Shown: positions 44,886-54,506 of the stretch, piece after piece | How positions within the stretch are numbered: position 1 is the first letter of the stretch | Layout: each line of letters opens with the position of its first letter | Source of the DNA: RGIG995 sp045542115 | GTDB lineage: Bacteria > Bacillota > Clostridia > Oscillospirales > UBA644 | Assembly: GCA_045542115.1 (NCBI GenBank) | Contig: JAZQKK010000019.1 | Span: 124,001-188,000, forward strand | Reading direction: 5' to 3' | DNA length: 64,000 nt | Notes under the pieces: model-generated | Databases searched by the model: none | The model's input: only the letters and a program-made list of their open reading frames with translations | What the model was told of the DNA's origin: nothing | Program-made: the position numbers and the translations under genes

Positions 44886-45701
44886 ATGAATGTAATTGAC
44901 TATGCCGAACAATTCCGAAAAACCAACGCCCCCTTTGCCGTGGACCGTACCAATCTGTCGGTTGCCTCCCGAACCACGCCGCCCATCGTTCGCGCGTTCG
45001 GATGCTGCTCAGTGGAATACGTCATTCGGGGGAAGGGAACGGTTACCGAAAACAATACGACCTTTCACGTCAAGGCGGGGGACGTCTTTATTTTGCACAA
45101 AGGGGCGTACCATAACTATTTCCCCGACCCGGACGACCCCTGGGTCCGTATCTGGGTGCAAATCTCAGGGCCTTCCAGCGAAGAAATTCTCCGGGCGTAC
45201 GGCCTTTCCCAAGTAAATCATATTCCCAATTTCAATCTGGAAGAAGATTTGTTTAAGATTCGTTCGGTCATTCAAAACGATACCGACCTTACAACGGTGG
45301 ACCGGGAAGGGCCCCGGCTTTGCCTGAAGCTGATGCAAAAGATTCACGAAGAACTTCGCCGCCGGGAACTGGTGGAGCATACCCCTTCCCTTCCGAAGCT
45401 GGTTCGGGAGCGAATCGACAATCTCCCCAACGGATACATCACCTTAGACCAACTGTCCGAAGAGTTTCATTTTTCCAAACAATATATTATCCGCCGGTTC
45501 AAAGACCGTTACGGCATCACGCCCCACGAATACATTCTCAATCGGAGAACGGGGCTGGCCCAGTCTTTGCTGAAGCGAACCGACCTTTCGGTGAAACAGA
45601 TTTCAGACCAGTTGCAGTTTTGCGATATCGCCTATTTTACCGATTTCTTTCACCGCCGCACCGGAATGACGCCTTTGGAATACCGCAAGAAGTACCGGTG
45701 A
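44886..45701 (+). CDS. AraC family transcriptional regulator
   Basis: 271 aa, ATG 9 nt after AAGGA. N-terminal cupin sensor (CSVEYVIRGKGTV, FHVKAGDVFILHKGAYH) and C-terminal double HTH (ITLDQLSEEFHFSKQYIIRR and LSVKQISDQLQFCDIAYFTD, then TGMTPLEYRKK). It is divergent from the GH2 operon with interlocked promoters, so it most likely controls that operon in response to a galactoside. This is inferred from position. Confidence 0.9.
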   Translation: MNVIDYAEQFRKTNAPFAVDRTNLSVASRTTPPIVRAFGCCSVEYVIRGKGTVTENNTTFHVKAGDVFILHKGAYHNYFPDPDDPWVRIWVQISGPSSEEILRAYGLSQVNHIPNFNLEEDLFKIRSVIQNDTDLTTVDREGPRLCLKLMQKIHEELRRRELVEHTPSLPKLVRERIDNLPNGYITLDQLSEEFHFSKQYIIRRFKDRYGITPHEYILNRRTGLAQSLLKRTDLSVKQISDQLQFCDIAYFTDFFHRRTGMTPLEYRKKYR

Positions 45702-45716
45702 AAACGACATAAAAAT

Positions 45717-45767
45717 TCCCCCGAAGATTTGATACGGTTGCACAAAATCTTCGGGGGATTGTTTTTT
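45717..45767. terminator. strong bidirectional terminator
   Basis: A perfect 14-bp stem TCCCCCGAAGATTT/AAATCTTCGGGGGA (45717-45730 with 45745-45758) lies between converging genes. TTGTTTTTT follows on the plus strand and ATTTTTATG on the minus strand. Confidence 0.9.
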
Positions 45768-45772
45768 ATAAT

Positions 45773-48700
45773 TTATTGGTCGGCAGATTCGTCCGCAGCG
45801 GACAACGCGATGGTCACCGTAGCGACCTTGTCAATCGCCTCGGTGGGAGTCCCGTCGGCAGTGAAGGTCACGCTTTCCGTGGGCGCGTCATTCACGGGCG
45901 TTCCTTCGGCGGTAGGCAGAGTCAGGGCAGACTTATCAGCCGAAACGGTAACTTTATCGCTGAAATTCTGCACGCCGATGGCAACGTTCACGGCTCCGTT
46001 GGAGTGGTTGACCACGGTGACGTTGATGGTTTTCTTCACCCATTTTCCTTCTTCGCCCCCTTCATAGGTATGGCTGGAAGGCGTCCAGACGCCTTGGCTT
46101 CCGGCGTCGTAGTCAAAGGCAAAATCGTCCCCGTCCCAGGAAATATCTAACAAGTATACCTTGTCGGCCGGCTGGCGGTCGTTGTAGATGACCGTCAAAT
46201 CCTCGGATTCGCTCTTGATGGTCTCGCCGCCGACAGGTTCTTTGCCCAAATCTTCCAGGGCAATGACGTTCGCCCAGGTGTCGGAATCGGCGTTCTTCCA
46301 TTGAATGTGGGTATCGGTGACTTGTAGGTCGACGTCCGCGTTGGCATCGCCGGTCAGGTCTTCCACGGTCATCAAATCCTTCCATTCGCCGTATCCTTCC
46401 ACGTATTGAATCATCCGCGTAGTGGAGCGCATCACCGTGTTTTCTTTGATGCGGACCCGGACCTCATCGTTCAGCGCGTTGGGGATAAAGAAATTGGCAT
46501 TGGCAACGATTTCCCCAGTGAAGGTGTTGTACCCGGACAGAAGCACCCCGTTTTCGTAGACCGAAACCAGGTATCCCTCGTAATTCTGGCCGGAAGGAAC
46601 GTGGACGGCGGTATAGCCGAGAGGTTCGTTGACCGCGGTATAAGGTTGTTTCCAGGTCAGACTCGCATCGGCTTCCAAAGCCTCGGCCTTCCACTTCCGG
46701 GTGACGGAGACACTTTCGTTATCGCTGAACGCCCGGTGGGAGTGCCCGGCGAAATGAATGACGTTGGGGTATTTTTTCAGAAGGTTGTACAACAGGTCGG
46801 AGGAGTTCCAATCGGGAACGAATCCATCCCGGGGACCGGACCATTCATTGAAGGCAATGTAGCCGGTACCGGAGAAGATCTCCTTCTTGTCGTTTCCGTC
46901 CGGTTTATTGTAAATCGATGCAAAACCCGATTCGATGGTGTAGTAGTGGAACATCAAATAGACGTTGCCGTACACGTCGTTGGTGTTGTAGTAATTTTCC
47001 AAAACGCCTTCCAGCCATTCCAACTGCGTGGGGTCCAGATGCTGAGAGGTGTTGGTTTTTGCGTCGTCCTTGTAGAAATTGGAATTATACACACCGATGC
47101 CCATATAAACGAACAGATCGTCGCCGTACTGAACGGTATAGTCGTAGTCGGGATTTTTCTCGGAAACGGTGACTTTGTATTCTCCGTTGGGGCCGGTGTA
47201 GTTGGGATTGGCGTAGGTGGTGCCGCCCAAAGCGTTTTTCAGATTTTCAAGCGCCTGTTCGGGGGTAAGCCCGTGGGCGGTGTCGATGTTCCATTCCAGA
47301 GCGTCGTGGTTCCCGGCGGAAACGAAGACCGGCATCGTCCAGCCGCCTTCGGTGTAGACCCGCTGGAATTCTGTATAGGCTCCGGCGGCGCCGTTGTTGG
47401 TAAAGTCCCCGGTGACCACGGTAAAGGTGGCGTTGGCGGATTCAAACAGGTTCATTGCCGTAGCGAAGGCAACCGATTGCGCCCCGTTTTTGGTGGCGGT
47501 AAAATGCGTATCCGACAAAACCCCGTAGGTATATTTCAAATTCCCAAGGTCGGTCTTCCGGTCGGAGGGCAATTCGTAACCACTTACGGGAACGCCGTCT
47601 TGCGCAAACCACAGATGGGTCGCGCCGGCGGGGATGCCCACCCGGTCAGCAAAGGTGTAACTGAGGACCTTACCGCTGATGTTCAGGTCGTCCACTTCTG
47701 CAATGGGAGTATATCCCGTAAGCAGTCCGTCCGCAGTTCCCCAACACAGAGAATAGTTTCCGGAAACGTAATTCTCCCTCAAAGTAACGGTGACCGTTCC
47801 TTCGGCGCTGCCGGGGAGGTTCTGCCGGAAGGCATACGTTATTTCGGGAAGGGGTTCAATGGTCAAAGTATAGTTCTTATCTCCGATTTCGGCGTGGGAA
47901 AGGGCCAGGGACCAAGAACCGGGTTCGGAGGCGGTAGCCTTTTTCACCAGCGTCAAATTCGCGGTATAATCTTCCATCAACGTATCCAGCTTCGAATTCA
48001 GATACTCCTGGGTCATATTGTTGGAGGCGGGGATGCTGTTCAGCAGAGTTTCCAAGGCTTCCAGGTCGGCGGCGGGGTCGATGGCCACGGAATGGTCCAC
48101 AAAGGTTTTCAGCATCGGATAGTAATAGGTATTCCCGGAAGAAGCCTTGACGGTCCAGGCGGAGTTTTCTCCGGAGGTAAGTCCGGCAAACAGTTGGGCG
48201 TTCTTCGCAGAGAAGCGTTTTACCGACGTAACGTTGGCAAGGTCGGAAGGACAGTGTCCGGCGAAGATACCTTCAAGGTGGTTCAGCGTTCCGGAGATAG
48301 CGTAACTGTTGGTCAGCACGTTTCCGTCCGCAAAGCCTTCGGAGGAATTGCCTACCCGGGGAACGGCCACGATATTACCCACGGAAGAAACGTTGCTTCC
48401 CGCCGTTCCGGCTTTCAGGGAATAAATCGGCCCCACGTTCAGACAGTTGCGAACGGTCATATCGTTGTCTTTCAAGTCGCCAACGATACCGGCGGCCGCC
48501 GCATAGCAGGAGCCGGTGCCGTGATAGGAAGAAACGACGGTGGCAGCGTTGAAACAATCTTCCACGACGGTCCCGATATGGTCGGGCGTACGGCCGATCA
48601 CGCCGCCAACGCTGGTCTGCCGCTTGGCGGAACCGCTGATATAACCGGAAAGAACCGCTACGTTTTTCAGAGACAGCGTCGTGTCTTTCAGCGCGTATCC

Positions 48701-51142
48701 GCTGACGGCACCCACGTTACAGTAGTCATAATTTGCTTGCACGTTGATGCAAATATTTTCAAAGGCCAGGTCTTTGATCTCCACCTGCCCGGAGAGTAAT
48801 TCAAACAAGCCGAAGTTATACGTTCCGCTGTCTCCGCAAACTTTGGGAGAATCCTTCGTCCCGATAAACAGACCGGAAATCACTTTGCCGTTTCCGTCAA
48901 ACCGTCCGGAGAATTGCCCTTCGATGGGAACCCATTCTTTATCGGACAGGTCGAGGTTGTTGATCAGTTTGTAGTTTCCGTTCAGGGGATATTCGGCAAT
49001 GGTGCCAATCTTCCGCAGTTGTTCGGCGGTTTCAATGTAAATCAGCTCCACAGGAACAGAGTCCTCCACAAAGGTTTTCAGCATCGGATAGTAATAGGTG
49101 CTTATCCCCTCTTGGGTGGTGGATGCCTTTACGGTCCAGAGGGAATTTTCTCCGGCCGTAAGACCGGCGAAGGACGCGGGGTCGTCCACGTCAAACAAAT
49201 CCACCACGTTGGTATGGTCCGTATCCCACTGATAGATGCTGGAATAGGTCCCGCTGTGGGACAGCGTTCCGGAAATGCCGTAGTTATTGTTAAAGACAAA
49301 TCCGTCTACCATCGCAGTCCCGCCGGAAACGGTCATTCCCTGCAAGGTAACGATATGACCGGGCATACAGTACGCGGTCTTGGACGTAGAGGTAGAAGCA
49401 GTAGAAATCTTGCCCACGTTCAAGCAATTTTCCACGGTATTTCCTGCCGCATTTTTGGGACGGCCGATGATACCGGCAGCGATGGCGTAAGAACCGTTAT
49501 CGCTTCGCTTGGTGGAAACAGAAAGATTTGCGGCGTTAAAACAGTTGCGGATAACGTATCCGGCGTTTCCGGTAAATCCACCGGCAATCCCCCCGACCCC
49601 GACCTGGTGGTCGTTGTTCAGAGAGCGAATCGTCCCGGTAACGGCGACGTTTTCAATCAACGAAGTTCCTTTGATAAAGCCGGTGACTGCACCGATGGCA
49701 AAGTCTGCGGTATATTTTGTTTCGCCTACCGTCCAGTTTTTAGCGCAAACGTTAAAGTCTACGTCTTTGAAGAAAACGTTTCGGACCGTTCCGTCCAAAA
49801 GAATTCCAAAGAATCCCCAGAAACTGTCGGCGGCATTTTCCACGGGAGCCGCTTCGGTCCCGCTGTGGAGGTTGGCAATCGTGTGCCCGTTTCCGTCAAA
49901 GACACCAGAAAATGCGCGGTTGTAATCGAAGGTGGGAAGGTTTACTCCCAAAGGCGTCCATTCCACGTCGGCAAAATCCAAGTCGTTCATCAGACGGTAG
50001 TACACGCCCGCCGCCAACGGATACATTCCATTCGTTCCGATTTTCCGCAATTCTTCCTCGGTTTCAATGGAAATGACCGTTCCTTGCGTTCCCACGGGAA
50101 CGGCGTAGGCGGGATTTAAGGTAGCGGGAAGGGGATAATGACCGTCTTTTAACGTCCAGCCCGCGGTAAAGGACGCCGCATATTTGGCTGCGTCATCTAT
50201 ATTCTGGGCAGAAAGAAGGGTAACGCTGTTTTTATCCGCTTCATAATAGATGGCATCGTCCGCCGTATACGAAACGCAACCTTCCAACCCGTAGCAGTTG
50301 ACGATCTGAGAACTTCCGGGCAGGGAGGTAATGGGAGAAGAACTCGTGGAGGCCCGGCCGGCAATGGACCCACAGCTGCTGATATTCGTCCCACTTTGAA
50401 GGGCTACTTCACTGACGATCTGCCCCACGTTGATGCAATTGGAAATGGTGGTACCCTGATTCAAAAGATACCCGACCATCCCGCCGATGGAGAGATAGCG
50501 ATTTACATCTCCGGACGTGGTGGTCGCCCCGGAAACGGTCGCCCCGTTATAACAGTTTTTAATCAGAACGGTGGAATTGGCTTTGTGTTGGCACATCCCA
50601 ACAAAGCCGCCCACACGGTTTTGGCGTTCCACACAATACAAAGAACCGGAGAGAACGGCAACGTTCTCAATTACGACCGTTTGCGTTCCGTTGTCCGGTC
50701 TCAAATATCCGACAATCGTACCCACGCCGGACTGACTTCCCCGTCCGGGGGCTCCGTTGTAGTATACGTTTTCAAAGATAACGTTTTTTACGGTAATGCT
50801 GTCATAAACTTCGGAAAACAAACCCCAGTTGGGTTGGGTCGTGGGCGTCGTGGCAGTCCCGGCATACATCCCAGAAATGACGTGTCCCTGCCCGTCGAAC
50901 GTCCCGGCAAAGTTTTCAATGGCATCCCACTCTCCGTCGGACAGGTCAATATCCGCGGTAAGTACATAGTTCCCGTCCAAGGGGTAATAGACTTCGTCCG
51001 TACCGATCTTGCGCAGATCTTCTGCGGTGCTGATTTCGATGATGTCTTCCCCGATGGAAATCATCCCCATCAATCCGATGCACAGACCGCATCCCACGCT
51101 GAAAGCGAGGACGAAGGCGAGAAGTTTTTGCCAACGTTTCAT
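45773..51142 (-). CDS. giant secreted metallophosphoesterase with GLUG-type beta-helix repeats
   Basis: 1789 aa, ATG after AGAAGGAGTGTATTTTCA. Signal peptide 1-27. Three large repeat units begin near residues 35, 361 and 699, each with (I/E)xTAEDLRKIGT, then FDGxGHxIxG and GLUG-like steps, predicting right-handed beta-helices. A calcineurin-type phosphoesterase (about 1200-1500) has LSDTHF (Asp1211, His1213), VTGDFTN, GNHD (His1279), FHYYT and GHSH (His1467, His1469). A C-terminal domain (about 1650-1789) is related to those of three neighbours. There is no LPxTG motif or C-terminal membrane helix. It follows an AraC-type gene by 35 bp and is probably co-transcribed with it. Confidence 0.85.
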   Translation of the reverse strand: MKRWQKLLAFVLAFSVGCGLCIGLMGMISIGEDIIEISTAEDLRKIGTDEVYYPLDGNYVLTADIDLSDGEWDAIENFAGTFDGQGHVISGMYAGTATTPTTQPNWGLFSEVYDSITVKNVIFENVYYNGAPGRGSQSGVGTIVGYLRPDNGTQTVVIENVAVLSGSLYCVERQNRVGGFVGMCQHKANSTVLIKNCYNGATVSGATTTSGDVNRYLSIGGMVGYLLNQGTTISNCINVGQIVSEVALQSGTNISSCGSIAGRASTSSSPITSLPGSSQIVNCYGLEGCVSYTADDAIYYEADKNSVTLLSAQNIDDAAKYAASFTAGWTLKDGHYPLPATLNPAYAVPVGTQGTVISIETEEELRKIGTNGMYPLAAGVYYRLMNDLDFADVEWTPLGVNLPTFDYNRAFSGVFDGNGHTIANLHSGTEAAPVENAADSFWGFFGILLDGTVRNVFFKDVDFNVCAKNWTVGETKYTADFAIGAVTGFIKGTSLIENVAVTGTIRSLNNDHQVGVGGIAGGFTGNAGYVIRNCFNAANLSVSTKRSDNGSYAIAAGIIGRPKNAAGNTVENCLNVGKISTASTSTSKTAYCMPGHIVTLQGMTVSGGTAMVDGFVFNNNYGISGTLSHSGTYSSIYQWDTDHTNVVDLFDVDDPASFAGLTAGENSLWTVKASTTQEGISTYYYPMLKTFVEDSVPVELIYIETAEQLRKIGTIAEYPLNGNYKLINNLDLSDKEWVPIEGQFSGRFDGNGKVISGLFIGTKDSPKVCGDSGTYNFGLFELLSGQVEIKDLAFENICINVQANYDYCNVGAVSGYALKDTTLSLKNVAVLSGYISGSAKRQTSVGGVIGRTPDHIGTVVEDCFNAATVVSSYHGTGSCYAAAAGIVGDLKDNDMTVRNCLNVGPIYSLKAGTAGSNVSSVGNIVAVPRVGNSSEGFADGNVLTNSYAISGTLNHLEGIFAGHCPSDLANVTSVKRFSAKNAQLFAGLTSGENSAWTVKASSGNTYYYPMLKTFVDHSVAIDPAADLEALETLLNSIPASNNMTQEYLNSKLDTLMEDYTANLTLVKKATASEPGSWSLALSHAEIGDKNYTLTIEPLPEITYAFRQNLPGSAEGTVTVTLRENYVSGNYSLCWGTADGLLTGYTPIAEVDDLNISGKVLSYTFADRVGIPAGATHLWFAQDGVPVSGYELPSDRKTDLGNLKYTYGVLSDTHFTATKNGAQSVAFATAMNLFESANATFTVVTGDFTNNGAAGAYTEFQRVYTEGGWTMPVFVSAGNHDALEWNIDTAHGLTPEQALENLKNALGGTTYANPNYTGPNGEYKVTVSEKNPDYDYTVQYGDDLFVYMGIGVYNSNFYKDDAKTNTSQHLDPTQLEWLEGVLENYYNTNDVYGNVYLMFHYYTIESGFASIYNKPDGNDKKEIFSGTGYIAFNEWSGPRDGFVPDWNSSDLLYNLLKKYPNVIHFAGHSHRAFSDNESVSVTRKWKAEALEADASLTWKQPYTAVNEPLGYTAVHVPSGQNYEGYLVSVYENGVLLSGYNTFTGEIVANANFFIPNALNDEVRVRIKENTVMRSTTRMIQYVEGYGEWKDLMTVEDLTGDANADVDLQVTDTHIQWKNADSDTWANVIALEDLGKEPVGGETIKSESEDLTVIYNDRQPADKVYLLDISWDGDDFAFDYDAGSQGVWTPSSHTYEGGEEGKWVKKTINVTVVNHSNGAVNVAIGVQNFSDKVTVSADKSALTLPTAEGTPVNDAPTESVTFTADGTPTEAIDKVATVTIALSAADESADQ

Positions 51143-51177
51143 TGAAAATACACTCCTTCTTTTTTTTGAAAATTTAT

Positions 51178-52071
51178 TTATTCTTCGGTAAGTTCGAGAT
51201 AAGCAATCCGTTGCCGGTAGAGATGGACGCCGGTGGCTCTATGGTTTCCCAGGTGTCCCAAATGAAGGCTGATCAAGTCCCCTTTTTTGACCGGGAGAGT
51301 GGCGGTAAAGAAAATCGGGTCAAAGGTTCGAAGCACGACCGGCTCCTGCAACGGAACGCCGTTCCGATAAAGGTGGACTTCCGTCGGCTGATGCCAATGG
51401 CGAAAATTTGCGTTCCGTCCCACGGAAAAGAAAATTTCCGCCGTCCCGGAATGGGGACAGTGAAACGTCCGCACCGACCGGGCAACTTTCCCGGGGTGCA
51501 TTCCATAGCCTTGGTCCCGGTTCAGACAGTACCAATAGGGGTCGTAAAATTCCCGGGAGGGGGCTTGGAAGTGGTCCTTCTCGTCGTCCCATTCCATCAA
51601 CCCGTATTCCCCCGTATCGGGACGGAAGTAGGCAAACTCCCAAAGTCCGTCGGGGGTGGGGTTTTGTCCTTTGCCCCACATTTCTTCGGAATAGCGGTAT
51701 TCGTATTCTTTGACGAACCGCGCGCCGGTCTTCCCCTCTTTGAGTTGGGAGGGCAATACGCCGAAATGAGACATCACTGCTTTACGAAATCCCCGGGGGG
51801 TATACGACAACGCCTCGGCCGTCTTGACGGCAGACCAGCCCCGTTGCAGCAATTCCTTGGCCTTTTCCATCCGAAGCCGCCGGAGAAAGTCTCCCAGAGT
51901 CTCTCCGTAATAGGTGCGAAAGAGGAGATTTAAACGACGGGGAGAATATCCGGTTTTTCGAGCCACGTCTTCGATGCGAAGATTGTCTTGGTAATGCTGC
52001 AAAGCATAATTCATAATCCGCAGAAAATCCGAATGAAAACACCGATTGATAATATCTCCCCCTTCCCCCAA
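51178..52071 (-). CDS. AraC-type regulator with N-terminal HTH and unknown C-terminal domain
   Basis: Up to 297 aa. The start is uncertain: TTG at 52071 lacks a good site, and the ATG at 52014 would remove 19 residues. The AraC double HTH lies at the N-terminus (LRIEDVARKTGYSPRRLNLLF, WSAVKTAEALSYTPRGFRKA), the reverse of the usual order and like Rob/SoxS-type proteins. The C-terminal 180 residues are beta-rich with many aromatic residues and may bind a sugar. It is 35 bp upstream of the giant phosphoesterase gene and likely controls it. Confidence 0.8.
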   Translation of the reverse strand: MGEGGDIINRCFHSDFLRIMNYALQHYQDNLRIEDVARKTGYSPRRLNLLFRTYYGETLGDFLRRLRMEKAKELLQRGWSAVKTAEALSYTPRGFRKAVMSHFGVLPSQLKEGKTGARFVKEYEYRYSEEMWGKGQNPTPDGLWEFAYFRPDTGEYGLMEWDDEKDHFQAPSREFYDPYWYCLNRDQGYGMHPGKVARSVRTFHCPHSGTAEIFFSVGRNANFRHWHQPTEVHLYRNGVPLQEPVVLRTFDPIFFTATLPVKKGDLISLHLGHLGNHRATGVHLYRQRIAYLELTEE

Positions 52072-52088
52072 GATAATTTACCATTATA

Positions 52089-52117
52089 ATGATAGCATAT
52101 TTTTTGCCGATTGACAA
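52089..52117 (-). promoter_or_regulatory. promoter of the AraC-giant phosphoesterase operon
   Basis: Minus strand TTGTCA (52117-52112), 17-nt spacer, TATCAT (52094-52089). The transcript would start only about 10 nt before the TTG codon at 52071, which favours a later start codon. Confidence 0.6.
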
Positions 52118-52177
52118 GATGGCGTGAAAAATTGGGTACAAAAGTTCCCTATCTGCCCTAAGATAGAGAACAAAAAT

Positions 52178-52209
52178 TCCCCCTCCGGGCGAAATTGTCC
52201 GGAAGGGGA
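52178..52209 (-). terminator. terminator of the GH36 gene
   Basis: Stem TCCCCCTCCGG/CCGGAAGGGGA (52178-52188 with 52199-52209, one mismatch) followed on the minus strand by ATTTTTG, 20 bp after the GH36 stop. Confidence 0.75.
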
Positions 52210-52229
52210 GTCTTGTTTGTGTTGTTTTA

Positions 52230-54398
52230 TTATTTGACTTCGGTGAGGTGGACTTTGAAGGTGGTGAAATCACCCATAATTTCAAGCCGGTTTACCCCGC
52301 CGTTCATCCACACGCTGCCGGGGCGGACGGTCCCGTCCTGGTCGGCGTACAATTTGTCCGGGTCAAGGCCGCGGAAATGAACCGTGCGCCGGCGAACCCG
52401 GGGACGGTTGTGGATGCACACGAAGGTCAGCAAGGCCTCGGACTTGTCTTCGGAAACATAGCACCAGGCACATTCTTCCCGGTTGGGGGGCAGGACCCGG
52501 TACAATTCCCCGAAATGAATCACGTCGTAATACTTGTGGTATTCCGCAATCTGACCTTTGACCGCTTCTTTTTCTTCCTCGGACATCTTTGTCACGTCCA
52601 ATTCATATCCGAACGACCCCGCCAAAGCCACGTCGCAACGGGTCTGCAAGGGGGTGATGCGGCCGGTCTGATGATTGGGAACGGCGGACACGTGAGAGGA
52701 TACGGCAGAGGTAGGATAGCACATCGACGTGCCGTACTGAATATCCAGTCGGTCCATCGCGTCGGTATTGTCACTGGTCCAATATTGGGGAGAGTAATAC
52801 AGCATCGCTGGGTCAAACCGTCCGCCGCCGGAAGCACATCCTTCCAAAAGCAGGTCGGGATGGGCAGTCAAAAGCCGGTCGAGAAGGGCGTACAGCCCCA
52901 AAACGTACCGGTGGAAAATTTCCTTCTGCCGTTCGGGAGCAAGCAGGGCGCTGCCCACTTCGGTGAGATACCGGTTAAAGTCCCACTTAATGTATTCAAT
53001 CCTGGCGTTTTTCATCACGTTGTCCATACAGTTGAACAGGTAATCCCGCACGTCGGGACGGGACATATCCAGAACGTACTGATTCCGGCTGGTACACATC
53101 GGACGGCCTTCTGCGTGCAGACACCAATCGGGATGGGCACGGTACAAATCACTGTCGGGGTTCACCATTTCCGGCTCGAACCACAGACCGAATTTCATTC
53201 CCAGGCCGTGGATACGGTGGGAGAGAAGCCCCAAACCGCCCTTTAATTTTTCTTCGTTGACAAACCAATCCCCAAGCCCGGATTTATCGCTGTTCCGGGA
53301 CCCGAACCAGCCGTCGTCGAGAACCAGCATCTCCACGCCCAGTTCCCCGGCTTGCTTGGCGATGTTGTAAATCTTTTCTTCGTCGAAATCGAAATACGTG
53401 CCTTCCCAGTTGTTGATAAGAAGGGGGCGCTTGGCATTTTTCCAAGGGCCGCGGCAGAGATTGTTTCGGTACAGTTTGTGGAAGGTCCGGCTCATTCCGC
53501 CCAAGCCGTCGGCAGAGAAGACAGCCACCGCTTCGGGAGTCTCAAAGGTCTTGCCCGGTTCCAGTTTCCAGCCGAAGTTGGTGGGGTTGATTCCCATAAT
53601 CAGCCGCACGTCTCCGTCCACTTGCAGTTCGGTCTGAATGGAGAAGTTGCCGCTGTAAACAAAGTTAAAGCCGTAAGCCGCGCCTACGTCTTCGTTGGTG
53701 TCCTTGTCCACGAGGGCAACGAAGGGGTTGTGGTGGTGGCTCGACGCCCCTTCCAAACTTTCCACGGCGGTAATTCCGTGGATAAGGTCGGCCCGTTCGA
53801 AGTTCCGCTCTCTGCCCCATTCTCCGTACAGATGGCACAACTGCCAATTGCCGAAGGGCATATCCAGGCAAAGAGAGTAGGCCCGTTCGATATCCATCGT
53901 CTTGTCGGAAGCGTTTTCAATCACCGCCCGGCGGGTGATGGCGTCGTAGATTTCAAACACGGAATAGAACAACGTCACCTTCAAACCGGTCACTTTGTCT
54001 TCGGTCAATACTTCCAGGGTGGTCACTTCGTCTTCGGTACCGTAGGTGGCGGGCTGACCGGGAATGGCCGGCTTGCCGGGATAGATTTTATGGGAAACGT
54101 AGCGGATGTCCGTGGCGGCATCCCCCCAAGCGTTGCGAACTTGGAGGGCAGAGACCCGAAAATCCCCCGTGCCGTTGCATCCGTATTCCAAAGCGGCGGT
54201 ACAGGGCGACAAGGTTCCGTCGGCGGTCTTCGGGCCCCGGGCCAAACGACCGGAATACTCCCTCATATCACAAGGGGGAACCTTCGGCCCGTAATAATCG
54301 TGCAACAAAAATCCCCCATCGTTGATGTGAAACGCGTACGACGAGTTGGGGGTCGAAAGGTGAAAAGAACGAAATTCGTCCAAGAATTGAATGGGCAT
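52230..54398 (-). CDS. GH36 alpha-galactosidase
   Basis: 722 aa from the ATG at 54396-54398, with AAAGGAG 8 nt upstream; a start 21 nt earlier is possible but lacks a site. The family is clear: N-terminal beta-supersandwich, WEGTYFDF, LVLDDGWFG, KWDFNRYL with nucleophile Asp473, EGCASGGGRFDP, and YWTSDNTDAMDR with acid/base Asp543. It removes alpha-galactosyl residues from raffinose-type sugars or galactosides. No signal peptide is present, so it is cytoplasmic. It has its own promoter and terminator and is next to an AraC gene on the same strand. Confidence 0.95.
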   Translation of the reverse strand: MPIQFLDEFRSFHLSTPNSSYAFHINDGGFLLHDYYGPKVPPCDMREYSGRLARGPKTADGTLSPCTAALEYGCNGTGDFRVSALQVRNAWGDAATDIRYVSHKIYPGKPAIPGQPATYGTEDEVTTLEVLTEDKVTGLKVTLFYSVFEIYDAITRRAVIENASDKTMDIERAYSLCLDMPFGNWQLCHLYGEWGRERNFERADLIHGITAVESLEGASSHHHNPFVALVDKDTNEDVGAAYGFNFVYSGNFSIQTELQVDGDVRLIMGINPTNFGWKLEPGKTFETPEAVAVFSADGLGGMSRTFHKLYRNNLCRGPWKNAKRPLLINNWEGTYFDFDEEKIYNIAKQAGELGVEMLVLDDGWFGSRNSDKSGLGDWFVNEEKLKGGLGLLSHRIHGLGMKFGLWFEPEMVNPDSDLYRAHPDWCLHAEGRPMCTSRNQYVLDMSRPDVRDYLFNCMDNVMKNARIEYIKWDFNRYLTEVGSALLAPERQKEIFHRYVLGLYALLDRLLTAHPDLLLEGCASGGGRFDPAMLYYSPQYWTSDNTDAMDRLDIQYGTSMCYPTSAVSSHVSAVPNHQTGRITPLQTRCDVALAGSFGYELDVTKMSEEEKEAVKGQIAEYHKYYDVIHFGELYRVLPPNREECAWCYVSEDKSEALLTFVCIHNRPRVRRRTVHFRGLDPDKLYADQDGTVRPGSVWMNGGVNRLEIMGDFTTFKVHLTEVK

Positions 54399-54431
54399 AG
54401 CCAATCTCCTTTTTTCCATATTTTACGATCT

Positions 54432-54479
54432 ATTATACCATAAATATCCCCGGCGTGTCAAGTTGCTGGGCCGGGGATA
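54432..54479 (-). promoter_or_regulatory. GH36 promoter set inside a terminator-like hairpin
   Basis: Minus strand TTGACA (54461-54456), 18-nt spacer, TATAAT (54437-54432). The -35 lies in the 15-nt loop between TATCCCCGGC and GCCGGGGATA (54445-54454 with 54470-54479), a perfect 10-bp stem that is also the likely end of the upstream methyltransferase operon. Confidence 0.65.
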
Positions 54480-54506
54480 CAAAAATTCCTGGGATAACAG
54501 ATTGAT

